Shown here: in pieces, positions 23,101 to 35,680 of the stretch
Position numbering within the stretch: the first letter of the stretch is position 1
How the letters are laid out: each line of letters starts with the position of its first letter
Source: Timema cristinae
Lineage: Eukaryota; Arthropoda; Insecta; Phasmatodea; Timematidae
Direction: 5' to 3'
Length of the DNA stretch: 64,000 bases
Assembly: GCA_039000515.1 (NCBI GenBank)
Contig: JBCFYV010000100.1
Span: forward strand, 57,465,160-57,529,159
Translations under genes and position numbers: made by a program
Notes under the pieces: model-generated
Seen by the model: only the letters and a program-made list of their open reading frames with translations
Database searches by the model: none
What the model was told of the DNA's origin: nothing

Positions 23101-26100
23101 CCTCAGTACAAGCACGTCATCTGCTAGAGCCTTACACAATCTCCTCAGTACAAGCACGTCATCTGCTAGAGCCTCAAACAATCTCCTCAGTACAAGCACT
23201 CCATCTTCTAGAGCCTCAAACAATCTCCTCAGTACAAGCACGTCATCTGCTAGAGCCTCAAACAATCTCCTCAGTACAAGCACTCCATCTGCTAGAGCCT
23301 CAAACAATCTCCTCAGTACAAGCACGTCATCTGCTAGAGCCTCAACAATCTCCTCAGTACAAGCACTCCATCTGCTAGAGCCTCAAACAAGCACTCCATC
23401 TGTAAGAGCCTCACACAATCTCCTCAGTACAAGCACGTCATCTGCTAGAGCCTTACACAATCTCCTCAGTACAAGCACGTCATCTGCTAGAGCCTCAAAC
23501 AATCTCCTCAGTACAAGCACTCCATCTGCTAGAGCCTCAAACAATCTACTCAGTACAAGCACTCCATCTGATAGAGCCTCAAACAAGCACTCCATCTGTA
23601 AGAGCCTCAAACAATCTCCTCAGTACAAGCACTCCATCTGCTAGAGCCTCAAACAAGCACTCCATCTGCTAGAGCCTCAAACAATCTCCACGACCTGATG
23701 TTACAACCTTACCAACTGCCCACTATTTGCCGTCACAACCCGCCAAAGTGTTACCAGTGGACTCCATGCGTGACGCGGTGTTGACGGTGTCCCCAAACAG
23801 ACAGTATCTCGGCATGGTGAGCCCACGACGCCCGCGCAGCAAGGCCCCGTGTGGAGTCCTATCCTGAGTCTCAACGGGGTGTAGGGAAGATGACGGATCT
23901 TGAAGCGACCGCTCTGATGAAGCAGATCTAGAGCCATGGTCGCGATCTGGTCAGCGTGGTCCAAGATGCGGACAGGGAGACCACCCACCACCATGTATGC
24001 GTCACCGATTGTCTCCACCTGGTGGATATAAACAACCCCTCATATATTAACATTATTTTTTTTCCCGTGGTCAACCTCAATGGTCTTAGGATAAAGTGCT
24101 CGCCTCAGGACTCGATGATCGTGGGTTCAGATCCAACCGGGGTCACACGGATTTGTCTTTAGCGATAAAAATCCGTAGCACAACTTCCTTCGGGCGGGAA
24201 GTAAATCCGTTGGTTCCATGTCGATTGTGACAAGTAAAAGAACTCTGCAAGGTATGGGGAAATACCTTTCCCGGGAAAATTGGTAGGTACTTTCTCTCTC
24301 ACTCGTAGAAATTATCGTGTTAGGATGTAATTAATTGGTTCAGAAAGTGAACGTTAAATACTGCAGTTAAATAAAAAATAATATTCTCTCGTGACTCCTC
24401 GGAGAAAGGAAATATAGTAATAGTATTTTTTTTTTAATCTATTACGATCCTTTACAAACACATCAATTGAGCCCATTATAAATAATATTTCTGAATACAC
24501 TTTATAACAAAGTGTAAAATCACCTTATATACGTTGTAGGCGTTGATGGTGGCGTCAAAGCACGTGTACAGGTCGTTCAGGAGGTCAACGACCTCAAAAG
24601 GCGTCGAATAGGCCGAGATGGTCGTAAACCCGACGATGTCTGAGAAGTAGATCGTAACTTCCCGGAAATCTTCGGGATCTACCGGCATCCCTAGCTTCAA
24701 CTTATCCGCCACTGAACTGAAAAAATGAATTTATCAAAATGTTGGATTTCATGACCCTCTGAAACCTAAGAAGTGGTGTTTGCAATATTTTCTGACTGTA
24801 TCTCGGGCTAGAGTCGAAACTATTTTACTGATCGGGCTAAAAAAAAATTATATATATATAGAGAGAGAGAGGTATGGTTTATGATCTTACCTGAACCAGC
24901 ATACAATAATATTATCTAGCACCTGTAAACTAGACTGTTTCGGCTCGAGTGCTCCAGTCTGGCCAACTCTCATTACAACCAATGTGTACTATTTTATATT
25001 ATAGTCGCTCAGTCTGGCCGTACTCTTAGGGATTAGAAAGGTTATATTCAGAGGAAGTGAACCCATATTTGCGTAGAGGGAGAATGGAAAATAATTTTTG
25101 AAACACCTCCCTCAATACACCCGACCGAGATTCGAACCTCAATCTCCCCGACATTGATAGTCTAGTCTACTGAGAGAGTAGCGCCCTAGACCATGTAACC
25201 ATCAAAGTGCGTCCCAGTGATTTTGGTAGGCAAGATCATATGAGGAGTTGTTATATCACAGTGGCCGAGATGATATCTAATGCAGTAATAGAGATAGGTC
25301 GCTATCACCGTATCGATGAGAACACGGACCAAACTTCAAACTCGTCTGGTTTGCCAGGGATTAGAGTTTGATTCCAGACCGGTTGTATTGAAGGTGTGTC
25401 TTTTTTAAATATGATTTCCTCTTTTCTATACGGATATATGTGGCTACTTTCCGTCTAAATTCGACCCTACTCCTCCATTAGAGTAGTTAAAAGCGGTTAG
25501 CTCTATCAGGAAACCAGAGGTGGTGAGAAAACAAAAGAGTGTTGAGAGGTTTCCTAAGGAAACATGCGGGACAGATGTGACAGGATGACGGCCACCTCGA
25601 TCAACGACAAAGTATCGAGGCGACCGTCAGGCCAAACGGCTTAAAATACAAGTCTTTTGTCTTTTCCTGGAACTACTTCTCTATTTTGTCTACGCTTATT
25701 CTTCCTTTCACGCTTCACATACAACCACACTTTGTCATGTCGATAATATTGAGGGGAAATAAATTACCGAACCTTCTTATCTCGAGGTAAGGAGGAAAGC
25801 TCGCTGCTAGTTCTCGAACATCTTAGAATTTTCTGTTGCGCTCCTATCAACGAATTACTGGATTTGTTGGAAGAAGGATAAATAAAGAGCTGTTTTTCAT
25901 CGTGCCTGGTCTCATATCTCTGCGAATATACTTATAAGTCATTGAAAAAAAAACTGTCACATTTTCACGTGATAAAACTCAAAATATAGGGTTGTTAAGG
26001 ATAAAGATCTTTGTAGGAATCTCTTGACTTTATTTTGGTGTGAACTATATTTTAAAATAAAACAGCGTATAGTTAAATACTACCCGCCTCGGTGGCGTAG

Positions 26101-29100
26101 TTGGCTAACGCGCTAGTCGAGTTGAGCTCGACTGCTGAGGACGGGGAGATCAAGGTTCGAATCTCGGTCGGGTGAATTGGGGGGTGGGGGGTGTTAATAA
26201 ATGGTTTTCCACTTTCCCTTCACGCAAATGTGGGTTAATTTCCTCTAATTCAACCTTCCTAATTCCCAATCCATTAGCGTAATTAGTACTTAAAGCGTAT
26301 AGCCCGAACGGTTAGTAAGACGCAGTCCTTAATAATAATAATAATAATTAAATATTGCGTTAGAAGCGAACGTCTGGCTGGCAATTCCTCGCTCACCGAG
26401 CGGCTGTAAAGTTTCCTCAGAGAGAAGACCCACCTCGGCAGCATCCTGTTGAGCAGCTGCTCCGTCTTCTTCTTCTCCATGTCGAGCTGCTCAGTCCGTT
26501 CTCTGATCAGCTCCTCCAGGTTGTTGGAGTACTTCTCCAGCATTTGAAACATGGTGTCCACGAAGTTCACCTTCCTACCGGGAGTCTAGTGTTAGTGAAT
26601 GATGAGTCTAGTGTTAGTGAAGAATGAGTCTAGTGTTAGTGAAGGATTGAGTCTAGTGTTGGTGATGGATTGAGTCTAGTGTTAGTGAAGGATGAGTCTA
26701 GTGTTAGTGATAGGATGAGTCTAGTGTTACTGATTGATTGAGTCTAGTGTTAGTGATGGAATGAGTCTAGTGTTAGTGAAGAATGAGTCTAGTGTTAGTG
26801 AAGGATTGAGTCTAGTGTTGGTGATGGATGAGTCTAGTGTTAGTGAAGAATGAGTCTAGTGTTAGTGAAGGATTGAGTCTAGTGTTGGTGATGGATTGAG
26901 TCTAGTGTTAGTGATGGATTGAGTCTAGTGTTAGTGAAGGATGAGTCTAGTGTTAGTGATAGGATGAGTCTAGTGTTACTGATTGATTGAGTCTAGTGTT
27001 AGTGATGGAATGAGTCTAGTGTTAGTGAATGATGAGTAGTGTTACTGATTGATTGAGTCTAGTGTTAGTGAAGGATGAGTCTAGTGTTACTGATTGATTG
27101 AGTCTAGTGTTAGTGATGGAATGAGTCTAGTGTTAGTGAAGGATGAGTAGTGTTACTGATTGATTGAGTCTAGTGTTAGTGAAGGATGAGTCTAGTGTTA
27201 GTGAAGGATGAGTATAGTATTAGTGAATGATGAGTCTAGTATTAGTGAAGGATGAGTCTAGTGTTAGTGAATGATGAGTCTAGTGTTAGTGATGGAATGA
27301 GTCTAGTGTTAGTGAAGGATGAGTCTAGTGTTAGTGAAGGATGAGTCTAGTGTTAGTGAAGGATGAGTCTAGTATTAGTGAAGGATGAGTCTAGTATTAG
27401 TGATGGAATGAACAAAGTCCCTACTCGGCCAAGAGACAGAAGGACCGTAACCACACCGGACTGATTATGGAGGAGAATGTGTCATGGGATGAATTGAGAG
27501 CTATACGGTCAGGGGAGGGGACAGGCTAGGGCTGTGTAGGCCTCGGGGCTGTGACAAGTTGGAGGCCACAACATCAAACAAGTTTTATTTTCCTCCAACG
27601 TTTCACCTTTGTAATATTGTATAAGAAAAAAAACTGTTAAAAGTTCAACGTTAAAATATAATTAAATAGGCATATTGTCATCAAAATAAATAGATTTGCT
27701 TAAAAGCATTACAAAATTATAAATTTTTTCATTTGTTTTTCGTTATGCAGCTTTACCCTCAATGTTATGACATTAATAATTATTCTCACAATTAAAGTAC
27801 CCAGATGTATTCGTACACAGATACTCCAGAGCCCTGAAGGTGTATCGTTATCCACCTTCCCAAAGAACCTCAGACAACATACCTGCCGTGGGTTCTTAGA
27901 GTCGTGTACGCTTTGAAGTCGGCTCCTCAGATGCCTCTGAAGGTGTATCACCGTCATCACTCCCTTCCAGAATGATCAGCCTCAGACAACCCGCCGTGTT
28001 ACTTTCTTGAATCCGAGGGTCGTGATCAGAAGTCGGAGGCCTATGTCCCTTTACCTTCATCTATGATATCTTCAGGCAAACGAGATCAACAACCGATCCT
28101 TTACCATCTATCTAGTGAGTCATCTTTACCTTCTCTATGATATCTTCAGCAAAAGATCAACAACCGATCACCTTTACCTTATCTATGATATCTTCAGGCA
28201 AACGAGATCAACAACCGATCACCTTTACCTTATCTATGATATCTTCAGGCAAACAGTATCAACAACCGATCACCTTTACCTTCTCTATGATATCTTCAGG
28301 CAAACAGATCAACAACCGATCACCTTTACCTTCTCTATGATATCTTCAGGCAAACAGATCAACAACCGATCACCTTTACCTTATCTATGATATCTTCAGG
28401 CAAACGAGATCAACAACCGATCACCTTTACCTTATCTATGATATCTTCAGGCAAACGAGATCAACAACCGATCACCTTTACCTTATCTATGATATCTTCA
28501 GGCAAACATAGCAACAACCGATCACCTTTACCTTCTCTATGATATCTTCAGGCAAACATTAGCAACAACCGATCACCTTTACCTTATCTATGATATCTTC
28601 AGGCAAACATTAGCAACAACCGATCACCTTTACCTTATCTATGATATCTTCAGGCAAACATTAGCAACAACCGATCACCTTTACCTTATCTATGATATCT
28701 TCAGGCAAACATTAGCAACAACCGATCACCTTTACCTTATCTCTATGATATCTTCAGGCAAACAATCAACACGATCACTTTACTTTCATGATATCTTCAG
28801 GCAAACATTACAAACCGATCACCTTTACCTTCTCTATGATATCTTCAGGCAAACATTAGCAACAACCGATCACCTTTACCTTCTCTATGATATCTTCAGG
28901 CAAACGAGATCAACAACCGATCACCTTTACCTTCTCTATGATATCTTCAGGCAAACAAGATCAACAACCGATCACCTTACCTTCTCTATGATATCTTCAG
29001 GCAAACATTAGCAACAACCGATCACCTTTACCTTCTCTATGATATCTTCAGGCAAACGAGATCAACAACCGATCACCTTTACCTTCTCTATGATATCTTC

Positions 29101-32100
29101 AGGCAAACAAGATCAACAACCGATCACCCTTACCTTCAGGACTGAGGGAGAGCATGCAGAACGGCTCGCCTCGCACCACAACCTCTTGCATGATGATCCC
29201 GAAACTGTACACGTCCCCGGTCTGGGTCCCGCGCTTCTGCAGGGTCTGGTTCCTTAGAAGCTCCGGGGCCGTCCAGAGGAGATCTGTCGACAGACACAGG
29301 GCTCTTGTGAGCTATCAGCCCTAGAGGGACAGGACTAGGAGGGTGGACAGTGCCGCACACACCCGAAGGCTCACTCACCCCTTGCCGTCTTGCTGGGCGG
29401 GGGGATGCTCTGCGCCTCGAAGAAGGACGGTAGACCGTAGTCCGTGATCTTGAGCACCCAGCGAGCATCAATGACACAGTTCCTGGAGGTCAGGTAGCCG
29501 TGGACCTTAATGGGGGACGAGTGTAGGTACCGCATGCCCTGGAACATCACCCCTTACCAGTTCGACAGTTGACAGTCTCAGGGTCCACGTTCATAACCAG
29601 CGAGTACGATAAGTTACACACACTCGTAAATACCTTCTCATCTACGCCTTGATTTTCTTATGAAATGACATTTGGGGCGTCTCTTATAAGATACGAACTT
29701 ATTGTTTCCTGTGGATCATATTTTACTGTATTACTAGCGTTATTTTATGTTTTATTGACAATATCTATGAAAAACAACAGTTCCACAACACATGAATACG
29801 TAACTTTTGCTAGCTGTCAGTAAACTCCGAATAACACGTACACAGTGTTACATATTATGTATTTGTAATTGGGCTAGTATTTTTGAGAGCGAGCTAACAT
29901 GTTTAATATTGAGCTAGTATGTCTGGTAGTGAGTCAGTACTATGTTTGATGAAGGCTAGTATGTTTGACGAGCTAGTATGTTTGATAATGAGCTAGTATG
30001 TTTGATAACGAGCTAGTATGTTTGATAACGAGCTAGTATGTTGGTAGTGAGTCAGTACTAATGTTTGATGAAAGGCTAGTATGTTTGACGAGCTAGTATG
30101 TTTGATAATGAGCTAGTATGTTTGATAACGAGCTAGTATGTCTGGTAGTGAGTCAGTACTATGTTTGATGAAAGGCTAGTATGTTTGATGAAAAGCTAGT
30201 ATGTTTGATAACGAGCTAGTATGTCTGGTAGTGATCAGTACTATGTTTGATGAAAGGCTAGTATGTTTGATAACGAGCTAGTATGTTTGATAACGAGCTA
30301 GTATGTTTGATGAAAGGCTAGTATGTTTGATAACGAGCTAGTATGTTTGAATGAAAGGCTAGTATGTTTGATAACGAGCTAGTATGTTTGATAACGAACT
30401 AGCATGTTTGATAACGAGCTAGTATGTTTGATAAGCGAGCTAGTATGTTTGATAACGAGCTAGTATGTTTTATAACGAGCTAGCATGTTTGATAACGAGC
30501 TAGTATGTTTGATAGCGAGCTAGTATGTTTGATAACGAGCTAGCATGTTTGATAACGAGCTAGTATGTTTGATACGAGCTAGTATGTTTGATGAAAGGCT
30601 AGTATGTTTGATAGCAGCTAGTATGTTTGATAACGAGCTAGTATGTTTGATAACGAGCTAGTATGTCTGATGAAAGGCTAGTATGTTAGCGCGCTGTCCC
30701 AGCTATGTCCGCACTCCACGGAGTTCAAAGTGCACTTCACACACCAGTATTAAGACCACATGTGTTCATGTAACATTGAAGTGGTTGAGCCTCGGTAAAA
30801 ACTAACCCTTTGTAGTTAACGAGAGTTCAGATACAAGTGCGCTCTTGTATGGTCCATTTGAATAATGAGATACAATCAGAGAGGATGATGGGACGAGCAC
30901 AAAATGCTCCCTTTACGGTTGTTCATCAACACTGGGGCTGTGCGGTTAGCACCGCGTCTCCCTACGTTCAGGCTATACATATATGTACCAGCATTTGTGT
31001 GAAGGAAATGTGGAAAATCATTTAGGAAAAAAACACCCTCACTACACCCGACCGGGACTCGAACTCCGATCTTCCATCTTCAGTAGGCTAGTATAAATGG
31101 AGAGTGACGCCTTAGAGTAGAGGCCATTCGGCCACTGAACCGGGTAACCTAATCTTACTCTTGTTTTTTTCGGCGAACGTGTATTATTATTATTATTTAT
31201 TATTATTATCACACCACATCTTACTACCCGTTCGGGTTATACGCACTTACACTAATGTGTAATGGTAAGGTGATTGTGAGATGAAATGAAGGACCTACAG
31301 TTTAACGTGGAATCCGAACCAGGTGGAGGCCTGCATTCCCCCATTCACAAGATGTCTTGTCAGAGGTGAAGGAAGGGTTTGGGCAATCAGATAAATCTTT
31401 GCCGGGACCGAGGATTGAACCACGGCCGCCAGCATAGAAGTCTGACACCTTACCCCTAGACCACCAGGTCACCACGCGAACGTGTAAAATCCACACTTTT
31501 AAGATATTGTTTTGTCACCCGCCTCGGTGGCGTAGTTGGCTAACGCGCTTGTCATGTTGAGCTCGACTGCTGAGGACGGGGAGATCGAGGTTTGAATCTC
31601 CGTCGGGTGAACTGGGTGTGGTTTGTCCTACATGGTTTTCCACTCTCCCTCCACGCAAATGCGGGTTCACTTCCTCTAATTCAACCTTCCCAATTCCTAA
31701 TCCATTAGCGTAATTAGTACTTAAAGCGTATAACCCGGACGGGTAGTAAGATGCGGTGCTAAATATTATTATTGTTTTGTCTTCACACTTTGGAGTGACG
31801 TAAGCGCTTCGGATGTCTCCTTTACAGGTGACCACATTCAAAACCATATCAGAGCAAGTCAGAGAGAAATCAATATCCCGTACATTGTATTTCCCTCTCG
31901 GAAGATGATGACGTCATCTGGTCGGTTGAGTAGTTATGACGTGGACGGAGCAGTCTTGCTTTGACCGAGTGCCGCCCCCATAATCCCCCTGCGATTGTGG
32001 TAGAAACCAGGTAATGAACACGCACTCATCTGTAAATTACCTTCCTACCACGAGCCCTTTGTCTCTGTGTGTTTTAGCGCGGGAGATATCGTTGTTCACA

Positions 32101-34090
32101 CCTCACTTAACCCAGTTGCTGTCCCGTCATTCTTTTATCCTCTTATACTTCGCGGATAGGCGTCGATACACTTCCCTGGACTTAATATTATCCGCAAATT
32201 TGTGAAAGCTCAGTAGATAGAGTGTCTGGTTCGATTCCCGGTATGGTATGTTTCTGCAGGAATGTCCATATATAGACAAAGCAGATAGAAAGACTGTGTT
32301 TGGTGAACCGGGCCATTTATTTATTTATTTGTATTCTAACATCATATAAAAATATTCGCTATTCACAATTTTCTTAAAGGTCTGTTTTTTTTTCTCCATT
32401 AAAGTCCGACTAAACACATTCTTTTATTGATATTAAATGGGTTGCGTAGAGAACTAGACATGTGTGCATGGTTTTTTTTTAGCGCCCCCTCATATGGATA
32501 TGGGAGATTGGGTGGTCAAGGGGGGGGGGGTGAATTATCATAGGCTTTAAGGGGTCCACAATATGTAAAAAGGTTGTGAGCCATTGACCTATTAGAAATT
32601 GAAGAGTGGGTACTCAAGAGTTGAGGACCACTTTGTCGCAGTTAATGCACCCTTAAAACCCAACCATAAACATTAATTCAATAAGTAGCGAGAACCAAAA
32701 CAAAATTATAGATTGTTCAGCTAACGATCAAATCCATTAACAATCTCTTAGTTTTGAAACAAGTGTTTCGAGTGCATGCCCCACTCCAACCCAGCTCCCA
32801 GCGGTTGGTAATATATCAGCTGAAGTTGGCACCACTTGATTTATTCATGCTCCTGTCCTGGATGAAATATGACGCGCGCATAATGAACACAGCTACAAGC
32901 GTTGTTTCCTGTCGAATGAAATCCGCTTGGGTGGTCGAATGGTCTAAGGCGTGAGTCTCACGAAATACTGGAGTGCCGATTACGGGAAAATCTGGGGTTC
33001 GGATCCCAGTCCGGAGTGATGCCAGGGTAAGCAGAGCTTGTTGAAACTGTACCTGTGATATGTTCTCCCCCACTTGTCCCCATTTGACCAATCATACATA
33101 GACTCTGCTCTACACTATATATATATATAAAGTGTATATGTGGGCGGTGGGTGTTTTTGGCGAGTTAATTCTGTTTATAACTTTTTGTAGTAAATTAATA
33201 TTTTCTTAAAAGCGTAAACATTAATTTATTTGTATTATTATTATTATTATTATTATTATTAGCACCGCGTCTTACCATCCGTTCGGGTTATACGCTTTAA
33301 GTACTAATTACGATAATGGATTAAGAATTGGGAATGTTGAATTAGAGGAAGTGAACCCGCATTTGCGTGGAGGGAGAGTGAAAAACCATTTAGGAAAAAC
33401 CACCCCCAGTTCACCCGACTGAGATTCGAACCTCGATCTCCTCGTCCTCTGCAGTCGAGCTCAACACGACTAGCGCGCTAGCCAACTACGCCACCGAGGC
33501 GGGTCAACTCATAGCTTATTGATACAATTTTATTAACTACTTTTCTTTTGAACTTTATTTTCAAATGTTGATTTTTGACTTTAGGAGTGTGTGAAGATAT
33601 ATATATCATATATCCACACACTTATGTACATATTTATGTGTAACTCTAGTGACAAAGAGGGATTATTGGGATTACAATCCAATTAGATAGCCCACCTCTC
33701 AAATACGTTTAAGCTACTATCAAAGCCCACATTTAATTAACAAAAGGGACGAGAAATGACATGTGTGGGGCCCACACCTCGATGTTTAATACCGCAGAGG
33801 TGCAATTCGCCTTTTCAACGGGCTGTTTTGTTCCACGGAACACAAGGGAACATAACTTCCACTGATACTCGTGTATAAGTTTGAGGGAAATCATGTGATC
33901 TCGGGGTATTTTGACACCGCGTCTCACTTCCCGCGCGGGTTAAAATATAGTGGAGCGGAAACAGACGATCTATGCCGAGGTTTGTCTGACGTCACATTAG
34001 CTACAAAAAGTGGAAAAAATGTAGATTTACTTTTCAATTAAAGTTTTAATTTTCAAGCTACTAATTATTTCGGCCCCATCCTATATATAT

Positions 34091-34129
<39 letters not shown>

Positions 34130-35637
34130 TAGAAAGAAAGGAGAGAAAGATATATAGAGAGAAAGAGAGAAAGATACATAGAGAGAAAGAAAGACAGAGA
34201 AAAAGAGAGATATAAAGAGAAGGTGTGAGAGGGTATAGGGGGAAGGTTGAATTTTATCACAAATTGAGTCAGTGCTGCCATCTGTTAGACAATCATGGGA
34301 CCTTTCTAATACACTTTAGATCATGGTTAAGTTAGGAAAACTTAAGAAAACCAGTGATACCAATTCTTTAAATAAAAAAAAAGACACCTGGACACGGGAA
34401 TCGAACCCGGGACCTTCCGGCTTGGTATGCCGACGCTCTAACCACTGAGATATCCATGAAGCATCGCGTATCCAGATTCATTCTTCACTCATATTTTAAG
34501 GCAGATTCTGTAATGGACGTGTGGAAACCATCATATACATATGAGTAATCAATTAAGTAACACGATTTCAGCACGTCTATTACAGACTTTGCCTAAAAAT
34601 ATGAGTGAAGAATGACCCTGGGCACGGGACGATTCCTGAATAGCTCAGTGGTTAGAGCATTGGCGTACTAAGCCAAAGGTCCCGGGTTCGATTCCCGTGT
34701 CCAGGTTTCATATTTCAATTTAAAAATATGATACTTATCTGCGGCAGTTTATCCACCTAGATACCAAGTTATAGTCTGGTTGGTGAGATGGTCCCAACTC
34801 TATTCCCAGTAACAGACAGACAGACGGACGGAACGCATCGGGTTCAAGGAGTCATGAAACGTAGACTTCCGTCAAAATCTCGAGTTAGATTTCTCCACTA
34901 CAACATTACACGAAAGAGGCAAAAGAAGTAAATAAGTTAAATCCCTTCCTATGAAATTTGGACTGTATATTATGACGTATGAAGATATGGGGCAGGTGTA
35001 AGATCCAGATAAGCAGAAATAAAAGAAAATATAAATCAAGGAAAAGAGAAAATACGAGAGAACAAAGTAAGATTGAGACACAGAGAAAAAAGAGGAAACT
35101 AAAAAAAAATAGAGTAACTAAAAATAAGTATGTTTGAAATATAAGAAATGTAGTCGAAATAAAACGATAGAGAACTAGACGCAAAGCAAGAAGACATAAA
35201 GAGACATAAAGGAACAGGAATTGAGAAGAAGGAAAGTATCAGTGCTCCCCCCCCCCCCCCCCCCCAAGAGAAAGGATCTCCCATCTTTTGTAACAAGCCG
35301 TCTCAATTTTTACAGAATACTTACAGGAAGGGGTTTTTACACGATTCTCTCATATCTCTAAGGTGATATCATTCTATCAGAGGTTTTTTTAAAAATAATA
35401 TTTCTTTAAGACATCTGTTATTGTTCACGCCTTGTAAAAGAATGATTCTAAATAGTAGGATTTGTCTAATTCGATATTGGTCAATTCGAAAAACTTTGTT
35501 AATTCTAATCCACCACGATTCCCTAACGAAATTTCTATTTAATTCAAATCTGAGAAGGAAATATTTGGATAATTTGGAGTGTTTACATTGGTAACGAGTT
35601 GCGTTTGTAATAATTGTATACTTTACATCCCTTATTA

Positions 35638-35680
<43 letters not shown>

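Larger units (their letters stand above)
24717..26433. other. Guanylate cyclase intron
   Basis: Contains a (GA/TA)n run near 24848-24872, a partial family C SINE and a family B SINE (listed). The rest shows nothing recognisable. Confidence 0.5.

Noticed and set aside
22993..23610. Long - strand frames made of [14 protein letters not shown] repeats, resembling a leucine-rich repeat protein
   Set aside because: The 42-bp minisatellite is a multiple of three, so it stays open in frame. It lies in the intron between two cyclase exons and has no start or domain outside the array.
27425..27475. Possible missing kinase-homology exon (CCTCCATAATCAGTCCGG on -, recalling P-P-L-I-R-P)
   Set aside because: It contains a stop in the needed frame, the following residues do not match the family, and no acceptor fits.
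28060..29128. CRISPR array (regular repeats with variable parts)
   Set aside because: The variable part is only a few bases and not spacer-like, there are no cas genes, and the host DNA is eukaryotic.
28115..29257. + strand frames with repeated [15 protein letters not shown] peptides
   Set aside because: Artefact of the 52-bp array; the meaningful reading is the sense (-) strand exon start.
34387..34707. Two functional tRNA genes
   Set aside because: Acceptor stems do not pair properly and the units recur with spacers as repeats; annotated as a tRNA-derived element.
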